This document shows positions 43,601 through 50,806 of a stretch of 64,000 nucleotides of DNA, one piece after another (the first letter of the stretch is position 1; every line of letters starts with the position of its first letter). Made by a program: the position numbers and the translations under genes. The DNA is from JBDGYW01 sp964518955 (GTDB taxonomy: Bacteria > Gemmatimonadota > Gemmatimonadetes > Gemmatimonadales > GWC2-71-9). Under the pieces are notes generated by a model. The model searched no databases. It was not told where the DNA came from and saw only the letters and a list, made by a program, of their open reading frames with translations. The DNA is taken from positions 1 to 64,000 of the forward strand of contig CAZFHS010000023.1 of the NCBI GenBank assembly GCA_964518955.1. Reading direction: 5' to 3'.

Positions 43601-43772
43601 AATGAACGAGTTGCGGAGCAGGCTAATGAGGTTGTACGGTCAGGTTTCCGACTCTCCAGCCCGGTTTACTGCAGACCAAAGGGCTCAGCAAGCGTACTTC
43701 GAAGAGTGGATCGAGCGTTTGGAGCCCCAGGTTAGGGCAGTGATTGACGCTGAATTGATTGGATGTGACTGA
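40695..43772 (+). CDS. secreted BNR/VPS10-type beta-propeller protein (sialidase-like repeats)
   Basis: The protein is 1025 residues with a signal peptide ending PAAAPAQS. At least ten Asp-box/BNR motifs are readable, such as STDGGDTF, SEDGGATW, SVDGGRTW, SEDKGESW, SDDGGKTF, STDRGDTW, SENDGQDW, STDRGQNW and SNDGGAHW, which predicts two consecutive propellers. A C-terminal beta-sandwich-like region (about 800-900) and a helical tail (DELRREWHAAVSEL onward) follow. Such proteins are annotated as glycosyl-hydrolase-like or VPS10/sortilin-like, but catalytic residues of sialidases are not evident. The start at 40695 has AGGGA eight bases upstream and gives a proper signal peptide. It is probably extracellular or surface-bound. 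Confidence 0.88.
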   Translation: MKTHRHLSSLISTALALASLALPAAAPAQSLTESTVANLDFRTIGPVTMSGRIVDIAVTDINTYNFYVASATGGVWKTTNNGVVFTPVFEKEATHSVGAIAVHQVDTNVVWVGTGERANRQSSSWGDGVYRSTDGGDTFTNMGLHDSHHIGRIALHPTNSDVVFVAAMGHLWGPNEERGLYMSEDGGATWALVLEGDENTGVVDVAIDHSDPNIMYAAKYQRRRRPYGFHGGGPGSGLFKSVDGGRTWTELTLGLPDGDLGRMGISIYRSNPNILYISVEQGWRYNASTAYGERRAGIYRSEDKGESWEHMSDWNPRPMYASQPLVDPNDDQRIYMLNSYSFSDDGGKTFTRPRQTLHGDDRLVWVNPHDSRHVMKADDGGLGISYDRGLTWLYITHLPVSQFYHVNVDMRKPYWVYGGLQDNGSWMGPSATYRADGVLFEDWRKTGGGDGFLNLVDTTDNQTLYTESQYLGLSRVDIASGARTWIRPDNARGAIGARRNWDAWGPGLPEPELGNAMAPANWDGPFWISVHDNNTLYAGTNKAWKSTDRGDTWIELGDLTTGVNRRELTIMGQRPHDSTLSLDDGIPYYPTLTALAESPIVPGLLYAGTDDGNLQVSENDGQDWVNVVDRVPGLPRSTWFSNIEPSRYDANTVYLTTNNYRNNDFANYVFKSTDRGQNWVSISGDLPGDHVARMIREDTRNPDVLYLGTELGLFYSNDGGAHWVELRGNMPTMAFNDLVVHPRDNDLVLGTHSRGIWILDNINMLQELTPEVLSSNAHLFSLEPAEMIRYARDGGHTGDMYFRGENPADGATIDYFLSDVGAGEEISITILDAAGNEIAEVEPETDAGLNRVVWDLHAANIGPPMANGRGNRGLSGPWVLPGEYMVRLLVGGQAYGQRLYVTDDPRLSVSDELRREWHAAVSELAGTLSSYLLTVDSVMQVRRQLDEMEECDEARNTNLIRNLEELDPLMNELRSRLMRLYGQVSDSPARFTADQRAQQAYFEEWIERLEPQVRAVIDAELIGCD

Positions 43773-43838
43773 GGAGAGGGAGAAAAGGGAGGAGGGGGAG
43801 TGCTCCCTCCCCTCCCTCCCCTCCGTCTCCTACTCTCC
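43773..43838. terminator. bidirectional purine/pyrimidine hairpin between convergent genes
   Basis: GGGAGGAGGGGGAG (43787-43800) faces CTCCCTCCCCTCCCT (43803-43817) across a two-base loop, and the outer GGAGAG (43773-43778) pairs with CTCTCC (43833-43838). It fills almost the whole space between the BNR gene and the convergent M14 gene, so it can serve both. Confidence 0.65.
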
Positions 43839-43847
43839 AAGCAAACC

Positions 43848-45764
43848 CTACGGATGCCCCAACACCAGCGGCACCTTCACCAACCCACCTCTGGTCGACA
43901 TCACGTGCACGGTGCCTTCAACGCCAGACACGCCGTATGTCCGCACTTCGAAGGTGACAGTCTTCCGCTCGCCTGGTTCGGTCCAGCCGGCCGATATGAC
44001 CTTGTTTCGCCCCGACGGGGACACGATCCTGAGGCTAGGCGAGTCGCCATCAGTGAGCGAGTCGTCAAACTCTAGTCGTACTCGGTCTTCTTGGACAATC
44101 TTGACTAGCTGTGCCTGGCGCAGAGCTGTTGGAAGTTGCCCGCTGTTCGTCCAACTCACCGTGACCTCATACGTTGTGCTGTCGTCGCCGCGGTGCACTC
44201 GAATGCTGGTGTCGACATCGTCTATCAACGGCAGCTGTTTCGACATTGCGAGGTTGAACAGGGCCTGTCTGCTGATTCCGTCTTCTAGGACATGCGTCGG
44301 GCCGTTCTGAGAGAAGAACTTGGGATGAAAGCCGCCTATCTCGACATCGCCGAGCACCGGGTGGTGTAGCGGTTCCCATTCGCGGAATCCGTTTCCGCCG
44401 TTGCCCTGGTCGTCCCAGGTCAGCGCATCTACCTGGTCGCGGAGTCCGTCGTTGTTGTAGTCCTCCATCGCTCCACCGTTCCAAAGCTCGTCTCCGTACC
44501 AGATGGCGCCATAATACCAGTACCCGAAGTCAGGACTGTGGCCGAAGAGCGGGCCCGGGCTCGCAGAGTCGCCGGTAAATGGACTGACGGGAACACGCAT
44601 TCTGTACGTGTAGTACACGTCGCCCGCCCAGGGATATCCGGTGATGTCCATGCCAAGCGTGTCGAACCTGATGTAATGGGCCAGGTCCTCAGGATACATC
44701 CGTTCCGTGCTTCTGGATGTCGAAGGGGGACGCAGGTGCATCGGGACTCTCGTGTCCATTGAGTTGACCACGGAAACGTTGGGATTCGCCAGCAAGAACA
44801 GAACAGTCGCCCTGGTCTCGATTTCGCTCAGCGGGAATGCCCCTGCTCCGCGCTGCGTATAACCGCGGCGCGTCTTGTCGCCTCCAGTGCCAGGTCGCCA
44901 GTTCTCCGGGTAGTTTCGATGAAGGTCCAGTCCGCCGATGCCGTCTTCGTTGTACCTGCCGTCACCGTCGTCATCGGTACCTTCGGAGATGACCATCCAC
45001 TCGCCTACCTCGTCGCCGCGGACGCGTCGCAAAAGACGGCCGGACGGATCGCGATCGTCGACGATGTAGTTCGCTTCGTCATCGGTGTCCGGGCGAGGAC
45101 GGTAGCGGATCTGATGGATGACACCGTCTCCGTCCAGGTCGTTGGGAGAGTCTTCATCGAGGAGCCCGTCACGGTCGTTGTCGTGCGGTCTCACTGTGCT
45201 GCGGTTGGACTGCGCCGTGTGCAGATACATATTCGAGCCGTCAGGGTTGTTCTCAGGTCTGACATACATGGCTCGCGTGTCGAGAAACTCCGTGATTTCA
45301 GCGTCCTGACCGTAGTTCTCGAGCAGGTGCTTGATCAGCCACAGCGCCGACTCACTGCTCGTGACCTCGCCACTGTGACGCCCACCTTCGAAATATGAGG
45401 CCGGTTTGTCCACTGCCGCCCCGGTTTCCTTGTTTGTCAGCGTCACCTGCATTATTGGCCGGCCTTCGAAACTCTTCGCCACCTCGTACAGATCGACGAG
45501 GTTCGGATACTGTGCGGCCCACCGCTCCAACCACTCGTACATCACGTCCACAGTGTGGTATTTGTCGAACGTCAATACGTCGCCCGCTTCGTACTCGACA
45601 CCTTCGTGACGGTGCTGGCGAAAGAAACTCACTCCATGGCGTTCGCCCTTCACGGTGTAGTAGGTCGTGTCCCTGTCGGACTCGGGGAACGATTGTGCGA
45701 TCGCGGCCGGTGCGGGGCAGATCGCCAGACAAATGAGCAAGAACAGACAAGATCGTGTCGTCAT
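43848..45764 (-). CDS. secreted M14-family zinc carboxypeptidase-like protein with calcium-loop-like insert
   Basis: The protein is 638 residues with a signal peptide (CPAPAAIAQS). Zinc-site residues are in EGGRHSGEVTSSE, followed by the RPENNPDGSN segment and the later GGLDLHRNYPENW with the third ligand His. Between them lies an insertion with two Asp-rich loops, DNDRDGLLDEDSPNDLDGDG and GTDDDGDGRYNEDG, which look like EF-hand/thrombospondin-type calcium sites. The C-terminus (about 520-638) looks like a beta-sandwich. The ATG at 45764 has GGAGAG six bases upstream; another ATG five codons earlier lacks this. It is not closely similar to the two M14 proteins at the start of the window. Confidence 0.9.
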   Translation of the reverse strand: MTTRSCLFLLICLAICPAPAAIAQSFPESDRDTTYYTVKGERHGVSFFRQHRHEGVEYEAGDVLTFDKYHTVDVMYEWLERWAAQYPNLVDLYEVAKSFEGRPIMQVTLTNKETGAAVDKPASYFEGGRHSGEVTSSESALWLIKHLLENYGQDAEITEFLDTRAMYVRPENNPDGSNMYLHTAQSNRSTVRPHDNDRDGLLDEDSPNDLDGDGVIHQIRYRPRPDTDDEANYIVDDRDPSGRLLRRVRGDEVGEWMVISEGTDDDGDGRYNEDGIGGLDLHRNYPENWRPGTGGDKTRRGYTQRGAGAFPLSEIETRATVLFLLANPNVSVVNSMDTRVPMHLRPPSTSRSTERMYPEDLAHYIRFDTLGMDITGYPWAGDVYYTYRMRVPVSPFTGDSASPGPLFGHSPDFGYWYYGAIWYGDELWNGGAMEDYNNDGLRDQVDALTWDDQGNGGNGFREWEPLHHPVLGDVEIGGFHPKFFSQNGPTHVLEDGISRQALFNLAMSKQLPLIDDVDTSIRVHRGDDSTTYEVTVSWTNSGQLPTALRQAQLVKIVQEDRVRLEFDDSLTDGDSPSLRIVSPSGRNKVISAGWTEPGERKTVTFEVRTYGVSGVEGTVHVMSTRGGLVKVPLVLGHP

Positions 45765-45917
45765 TGTTATCTCTCCCAACGGTTTGGACTGGCGCTAAGA
45801 TATCTGGGGGTACAAGCTGGCGGTAGCACGGCTTGCCTCCCAAAGCTCCCACCCGTACTGTTTGCGAGTCACAGGACCTCGACTCTGGTGTCCCAGATCT
45901 CGGCGAGTGAGCTAGAT

Positions 45918-46382
45918 ATGCAGTCACACGGTGTGCGACGGAAAACGGCACTTGAATCGAAAGTACGACACATGGTGGCTTTGTCGGTGATCCTCTTGGC
46001 GGTGACTGGATGTGCCACACCTGTCTCGACGGGAGCGAGCGGAACAGCATGCGCTGATCCCATCGTGACGACCCGCCATGAACTCTTCTTTGGCCTCCAG
46101 AAACCTGACTCGAGTATCGTTTCGGAAGGGGAGTTCGCGGCATTCATGCGCGACATTGTCAGGCCGCGGTTCCCCGACGGTGCCACACTGATAAGTGCCG
46201 ATGGTCAGTATCAACTGGCGGATGGCACGAGAATCGAAGAACCGACGAAGATCCTCGTCCTCATCTATCCGGATAGCGCGGAAATCCGGGAAAAGATCGG
46301 TGAGGTCATAACCCAATTCCGAGAACGCTTCCGACAAGAAAGCGTGGGATGGGTACGCACAACTGCACGAGTTTGCTTCTGA
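45918..46382 (+). CDS. DUF3574-family lipoprotein
   Basis: The protein is 154 residues with a basic start, a hydrophobic run and the lipobox LAVTGC, so it is predicted to be a lipoprotein. The body matches the DUF3574 pattern: TRHELFFGLQKPDSSIVSE, FMRDIVRPRFPDGATLI, a QLADG turn and PTKILVLIYPD, then RFRQESVGWVR. The function of the family is not known. A later Met at 45972 would remove the basic residues before the signal, so the ATG at 45918 is preferred. It is divergent from the M14 gene. Confidence 0.75.
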   Translation: MQSHGVRRKTALESKVRHMVALSVILLAVTGCATPVSTGASGTACADPIVTTRHELFFGLQKPDSSIVSEGEFAAFMRDIVRPRFPDGATLISADGQYQLADGTRIEEPTKILVLIYPDSAEIREKIGEVITQFRERFRQESVGWVRTTARVCF

Positions 46383-46412
46383 GTTGCTCCATGTAGCTAT
46401 CATCCAATCAGA

Positions 46413-47015
46413 ATGTACCACCACGAAAGATTGAACGTCGTCAACGTCGGCTATCGATCGACGAACTACTGGGTCATAAGCACTCGAAACTCCCGTTTGC
46501 TCGTGGATTTGGGTTGGCCGGGCACTATGGGACAGATGCGAGCTAGCATGCGGCGAAAGGGAGTGCCCATCAACGAGATCGCCTACGCGCTTGCAACGCA
46601 CTACCATATCGACCATGCTGGGCTCGCCCAGGAGTTCAAGCAGAATGGCGTCCTGTTGTTGCTGATGGATGTGCAGGTGTCTGCGGTTCCGCTCATGAAA
46701 GCGTACACCAAACCTCATGACAAATACGTCGAGATCACTACTCACGACAACGTCACGATATCGTGTTCCGAGAGTCGGGATTTGCTCGCGAAGATTGGCA
46801 TCCCTGGTGAAATCGTGCATACGCCCGGTCACAGCGACGACAGTGTTTCACTGCTGCTCGACGACGGCTCGGTGTTCACCGGTGATTTGACACATCCGGC
46901 CATGGCTGAGGAAGAAGATGCAGAGGTCGTGCAAGCGAGCTGGACATTACTGAAGGAAAAGGGGGCATCTCGGGTGTACCCCGCACATGGCCCAGTGCGT
47001 TCAATGCCCGATTGA
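46413..47015 (+). CDS. metallo-beta-lactamase-fold hydrolase
   Basis: The protein is 200 residues, compact for the family. The metal motif HYHIDH is complete (H63, H65, D67, H68), followed by HTPGHSDDS, GDLTHP and the terminal AHGPVRS, so all ligands of a two-metal site are present. It is cytoplasmic (no signal). Glyoxalase II-like or general thioester/phosphodiester hydrolysis is possible; the substrate is unknown. It is followed 37 bases later by a HAD-family gene. Confidence 0.87.
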   Translation: MYHHERLNVVNVGYRSTNYWVISTRNSRLLVDLGWPGTMGQMRASMRRKGVPINEIAYALATHYHIDHAGLAQEFKQNGVLLLLMDVQVSAVPLMKAYTKPHDKYVEITTHDNVTISCSESRDLLAKIGIPGEIVHTPGHSDDSVSLLLDDGSVFTGDLTHPAMAEEEDAEVVQASWTLLKEKGASRVYPAHGPVRSMPD

Positions 47016-47052
47016 ATCCCGACCTCACACACGCCGCAAGGATGGGAGTCTG

Positions 47053-47772
47053 ATGCGCATAGACCTTTCGGAAATAGAAGCCGTCACTCTGGATTTCTAC
47101 AACACACTCGCCTACCACAAGCAAGGCAGCGGTCGGGGAGTGATGCTGATGGAGTATTTACGGTCCCAGGGATTCGAATCCGATCCCTGGGAACACCAGG
47201 TGCTCTATGATGTATTCGAAAGACACGCAACGGATTATTCTCCCGATTTCGACGAGGAAGAAAAGCATGAGTATCTAGTGTGGTTCGCCGAACGGCTATT
47301 CCGGCGCTTGAATGTTCGTGTGGACGAAGGCGCATCAGCTGAACACGTGGAAGGGGTGTGGCGCGTGCTCGGCCCGGGCAGCTTGGGCGTGTATGCGGAT
47401 GTACAACCTGCACTTCGTGCGCTGCGAGCAGCCGGATACCCTTTGGCCATCATCTCCAACTGGCAGCGCGGCCTCGAGAACTTCTGTCGCGAATTGGGTA
47501 TCGCCGATTTGGTTGACTACATCGTGGCCTCGGCAGAGGTAGGCATGGCCAAACCGGAACCGAGGATATTTCTCGACGTGTGTGTAAAAGTGGGCGTATC
47601 GAGTGAACGTGTGATTCATGTTGGAGACAGCGTGGTCGATGACGTCGGGGGTGGTCGAAGTGCCGGGATGAAAGTGATATTGATCCAGCGCGAAGGCGAA
47701 CCCGAGGCGCCCAACACGCCTACAATAGATAGCTTGAGCCGGTTACCGGAGCTGCTCACTTCGAGCACCTAA
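47053..47772 (+). CDS. HAD-superfamily hydrolase, dehalogenase-like subgroup
   Basis: The protein is 239 residues. Motif I is LDFYNTL: the nucleophile D14 is present, but the residue two positions on, which is the acid/base Asp in HAD phosphatases, is Tyr16, as in L-2-haloacid dehalogenases (DAYGTL type). Motif II Ser is in IISNWQRG, motif III Lys in GMAKPEPRIF, and motif IV is GDSVVDDVGGG. It could be a dehalogenase-like enzyme or a phosphatase with altered chemistry. The ATG at 47053 has GGGAG five bases upstream; the open frame upstream overlaps the MBL gene and is not used. Confidence 0.85.
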   Translation: MRIDLSEIEAVTLDFYNTLAYHKQGSGRGVMLMEYLRSQGFESDPWEHQVLYDVFERHATDYSPDFDEEEKHEYLVWFAERLFRRLNVRVDEGASAEHVEGVWRVLGPGSLGVYADVQPALRALRAAGYPLAIISNWQRGLENFCRELGIADLVDYIVASAEVGMAKPEPRIFLDVCVKVGVSSERVIHVGDSVVDDVGGGRSAGMKVILIQREGEPEAPNTPTIDSLSRLPELLTSST

Positions 47773-47807
47773 ATGGCAACCCAGACATACTGCGGAAGGA
47801 AACCTCT

Positions 47808-48293
47808 TTGACTGAAAACATGCGCAGAAAAGACAGACTCATCGAGCACCGCGCGGATATCGACGCGATCATTGCGGGCAGTGAGGTTTGCAGGCTCGCG
47901 CTTTCTGTGAAGGACGAGCCCTATCTCGTCCCACTCTCATTCGGTTACGACGGCGACGCGATCTATGTCCACACGGCAAAGAAGGGCAAGAAGATTGACT
48001 ACTTCAAAGCAAACAATCGGGTTTGCTTCGAGTTCGAGACCAACGTCCGCTACGTGCGCGACGGATCTGACGCATGCAGTTCTACTTTTTCGTTCGAGAG
48101 CGTGATTGGCTATGGCAATATCAGCGAAGAGGTGGACGCCGAGCACAAACAATACGCACTCCGCCAGATATCACTCCACTATGGGGAAACTCCGAACGCG
48201 TTTCCGCAAGACGCAGTTCGTAAGGTGAGGGTTTGGAAGGTCTCGATTGAATCCGTTAGTGGCAAACGTTCGCCGCTCAAGGAGCTGTCCTGA
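47808..48293 (+). CDS. pyridoxamine 5'-phosphate oxidase-like (PNPOx split-barrel) protein
   Basis: The protein is 161 residues with the flavin-type split barrel: RLALSVKDEPYLVPLSFGYD, AIYVHTAKKGKKIDYFKAN, VCFEFE, and ESVIGYGNISEE. Relatives bind FMN, F420 or haem and reduce varied small molecules; some are nitroimidazole-resistance (NimA-like) proteins. The start is probably TTG at 47808, because GGAAGGA lies seven bases upstream of it; the ATG four codons later is too far from that site. It ends 15 bases before the convergent methyltransferase gene. Confidence 0.85.
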   Translation: MTENMRRKDRLIEHRADIDAIIAGSEVCRLALSVKDEPYLVPLSFGYDGDAIYVHTAKKGKKIDYFKANNRVCFEFETNVRYVRDGSDACSSTFSFESVIGYGNISEEVDAEHKQYALRQISLHYGETPNAFPQDAVRKVRVWKVSIESVSGKRSPLKELS

Positions 48294-48308
48294 GTTCACT
48301 AGCTGCAG

Positions 48309-49061
48309 CTACGCCGAGCTGAAACAGGTAAGGTGACCATCGGTGTAGAAGACCTTGAACCGCCGAGACAGAAACTGCTTCAGGCAGTCTGCGATACTGA
48401 AGATGACTACAGGCCGTTCTCCCCAATCCAACATCTCCGCGAGGTTCTCATAAAACGCTTCCCCTCGCTCGGTGTCCGGACGTACGGGGCGGTATAGGTA
48501 GTAGAAGTCAATGTCCTCGAATACCTGATCGCACACGTCACCCACAATCCACTCGACCCTCTCTTCCGGAATTCCGAGCCAATCCTGCAACCCCTGCCCG
48601 ATTTTGACCATTTCACTCGAGATCTCGTACTGGATCGTTAGCTGATGGGGAACTAGATGTTGAAAGAGAAGGCCCTGAAGGCCGTTTCCTGCACCCAGGT
48701 CTGCGCTCACCGTGGCCGGTGAAATCCAGTGAGCGGCTTTGAGAATGGGGCTCAACCCACCGGCGTGAGCCCAATATCCGCCGGCGAGATCCATCTGTTC
48801 ACGCTCATCAGGTGTGTACCTTGCTTCGTACATGTGCACGTTTGCATACAAGGCCAGAAACGCCTCTTCGAGCGCCTCCGGGTCATCGCCCGCCGCTTGC
48901 TCTAGAAACAGATCCTTGAGCCCTTCGTAGTCGGAAAAATCGCCGTTTGGGTCGGGGGGGCTCGGCAACACAGCGAACGCAGTCATCAACCGCACCAAGT
49001 GGCGCCGTTCTTCTTCGGAGTAGTCCAGGGTACTCACTAGGGAAGTCAGTTGATCTTCCAT
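48309..49061 (-). CDS. predicted SAM-dependent methyltransferase in a radical SAM/TPR operon
   Basis: The protein is 250 residues. After a helical N-terminal half of about 115 residues comes a Rossmann motif I, VSADLGAGNGLQG, followed by QYEISSEMVKIGQ (acidic motif II region) and EWIVGDVCDQVFEDIDFYYL. This is a class I methyltransferase layout. The gene is the third of three co-directional genes (radical SAM, TPR, methyltransferase), 11 bases after the TPR gene. The substrate is unknown. Confidence 0.78.
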   Translation of the reverse strand: MEDQLTSLVSTLDYSEEERRHLVRLMTAFAVLPSPPDPNGDFSDYEGLKDLFLEQAAGDDPEALEEAFLALYANVHMYEARYTPDEREQMDLAGGYWAHAGGLSPILKAAHWISPATVSADLGAGNGLQGLLFQHLVPHQLTIQYEISSEMVKIGQGLQDWLGIPEERVEWIVGDVCDQVFEDIDFYYLYRPVRPDTERGEAFYENLAEMLDWGERPVVIFSIADCLKQFLSRRFKVFYTDGHLTCFSSA

Positions 49062-49072
49062 CGGTCCATTCG

Positions 49073-50806
49073 CTATTCCGCGAGCTTGTTGAGGTTCTCC
49101 CGTGCAAACCCAATGCTGGGATCGATCGACAGGGCCTTCTTGTACATGGCTATTGCTTCTTTCGTTCTGCCGAGGTCCCGCAGGTTCGATGCGAGGTTAG
49201 CCCAGTCGATTCCCGATCTAGGATCTATCTCAACTGCCCTCAAGAAGCAAGCAACGGCTTCCTCGTGGCGCTTGAGTTTGTAGTAGCAGAAGCCGAGGAG
49301 ATTGTGGTTTGCTATGTCTTCCGGGTCGGCGGCAACTGCTTCTTGCAGCACCTCGGCAGCCTCCACAAAACGCTCCAACTCCTTGAGACAAGCGCCGACG
49401 TAATACACTACCCTAGCGAGGTCCTCCGGTGCTGGGCCGGCCGCCAATGCCTCTCGGAACAGGCGCTCCGCCTCCTCGTACCTGCCTTCTCCGTAATCGC
49501 AGACGCCGCGGTAAAACACTATCGGTGCTTTGATTTCGCCTGGTTTCGACGACCGATCCAGGTACGGCCGAGCCTCGGGGTATTCTTCGATGTTGATGTG
49601 GCAGAGGGCCATCTCAAAGCACATGTCTTCAATCGGGACTTCATTCGACTCCGATTCGAGGGCCTCCTCGAACCACTCCAGCGCTTCGATGTAGTCCCTC
49701 CACACGAACTGCACCCTTCCCCGGTGGTAGGCTATCTGGCCCTTGTCCTCGGTGAACTCTGCGGCCTTAGCCAAAACTCCGTCAGCCTCCTCCAGTTGCC
49801 TCAATTCTTTCAGGCATAGCGCCTGTTGAATCAAGGCTGCAGTTCGGTCGGCGTCCGTTCGCGCGAGTTGAAACGCACCATCAGCCAGGTCAGCGGCCAG
49901 AGCGAGATCCCCGCTTCCGGCAGCTTCCAAGCTCAGTTTGAAATGGACCTTTCTTCCTTCCGCCTGGCGGCTGTTGGCCTCGAGGTTTTCACGCATGGCG
50001 AGAGTCGATTTCGCCATACACATGAGGCAGTCGCTACCATCGGGCAGAACCGGAAGGTCCACATGTTCGGTACCTTGCGATCGAATCCCCACCCCTGGGG
50101 CAGCCTGATTCCAGAGATAGAAGCACGAGTGAACGCGCCCTGTCACGGAATCCACGACGAGATGATCTCGGCAGGGAATCACAATCTCGACGACGTCTTC
50201 CTCTACTCGCTCCAGAACCGATTCGAATACATGACTTCTCCACAGTGAACCGGGGAGGCCTACCGATGCTGGATCGACAAAAAACCGCGCATCGCCGTCG
50301 GTCGCCTGCCTCCACAAATCACCGAGTATATCGCCCTTCAGGTAAAAGCTGGGGATGGCCAACCTGGCCCGGAAAAACTCCGCGGCACTTCTGGCCTCTT
50401 CGAGTGAGACATCTGAAGTCGGAGCCAATATTGGCGCGAAATGCAGGCGAGCTTCGGAGAGTAGTGAGTGGGCTTCCTGTTGGAACTGCGTCAGGCAATC
50501 CACTAACGGTGCCCAAACGGCGTATTCTGTTCGCTCTCCAAGATGAATGGACGAATGCACGTGCAGGTTGGCGAAGCCGTGCCGTTCGAGATGCGCTTTC
50601 CCAATACCGAGCAGTTCTTGGGCAAGGCGCTCAGCTTCACCGCCAGCACCGCCGACTACGAACAAATGTGCGCGCCAGTTGAGCTGCTGCAACGCCATTG
50701 TCGCCCAATCGATAAGCGGATCACACGGTTCTGTCGGAGCATCGTTGCCGAGCACCACGTAGAGGGACTCGGGCGCCCTGCCAGGCGGACTGTGCCAATC
50801 CCTCAC
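49073..50806 (-). CDS. TPR protein with N-terminal SPASM-like/degenerate radical SAM region
   Basis: The protein is 577 residues. Residues 1-270 look like the second half of a radical SAM/SPASM protein without the CxxxCxxC motif. They contain barrel-like stretches (LNWRAHLFVVGGAG, LHFAPILAPTSDVSLEEA) and a cysteine cluster at the end (IPCRDHLVVD, VHSCFYLW, DCLMCM near residue 259), reminiscent of the Cys pattern that closes SPASM domains. From about 290 to the end are six to eight TPR units, for example the pair LVEAAEVLQEAVAADPEDIA-type and AVACFLRAVEIDPRSG. The start overlaps the radical SAM stop by four bases. It could present a substrate or partner to that enzyme. Confidence 0.75.
   Translation of the reverse strand: MRDWHSPPGRAPESLYVVLGNDAPTEPCDPLIDWATMALQQLNWRAHLFVVGGAGGEAERLAQELLGIGKAHLERHGFANLHVHSSIHLGERTEYAVWAPLVDCLTQFQQEAHSLLSEARLHFAPILAPTSDVSLEEARSAAEFFRARLAIPSFYLKGDILGDLWRQATDGDARFFVDPASVGLPGSLWRSHVFESVLERVEEDVVEIVIPCRDHLVVDSVTGRVHSCFYLWNQAAPGVGIRSQGTEHVDLPVLPDGSDCLMCMAKSTLAMRENLEANSRQAEGRKVHFKLSLEAAGSGDLALAADLADGAFQLARTDADRTAALIQQALCLKELRQLEEADGVLAKAAEFTEDKGQIAYHRGRVQFVWRDYIEALEWFEEALESESNEVPIEDMCFEMALCHINIEEYPEARPYLDRSSKPGEIKAPIVFYRGVCDYGEGRYEEAERLFREALAAGPAPEDLARVVYYVGACLKELERFVEAAEVLQEAVAADPEDIANHNLLGFCYYKLKRHEEAVACFLRAVEIDPRSGIDWANLASNLRDLGRTKEAIAMYKKALSIDPSIGFARENLNKLAE

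Noticed and set aside
48309..49061. Possible haem- or ferredoxin-linked role for the methyltransferase gene because of the nearby PNPOx-like gene
   Set aside because: The PNPOx-like gene is convergent and belongs to another transcription unit; nothing links the two.
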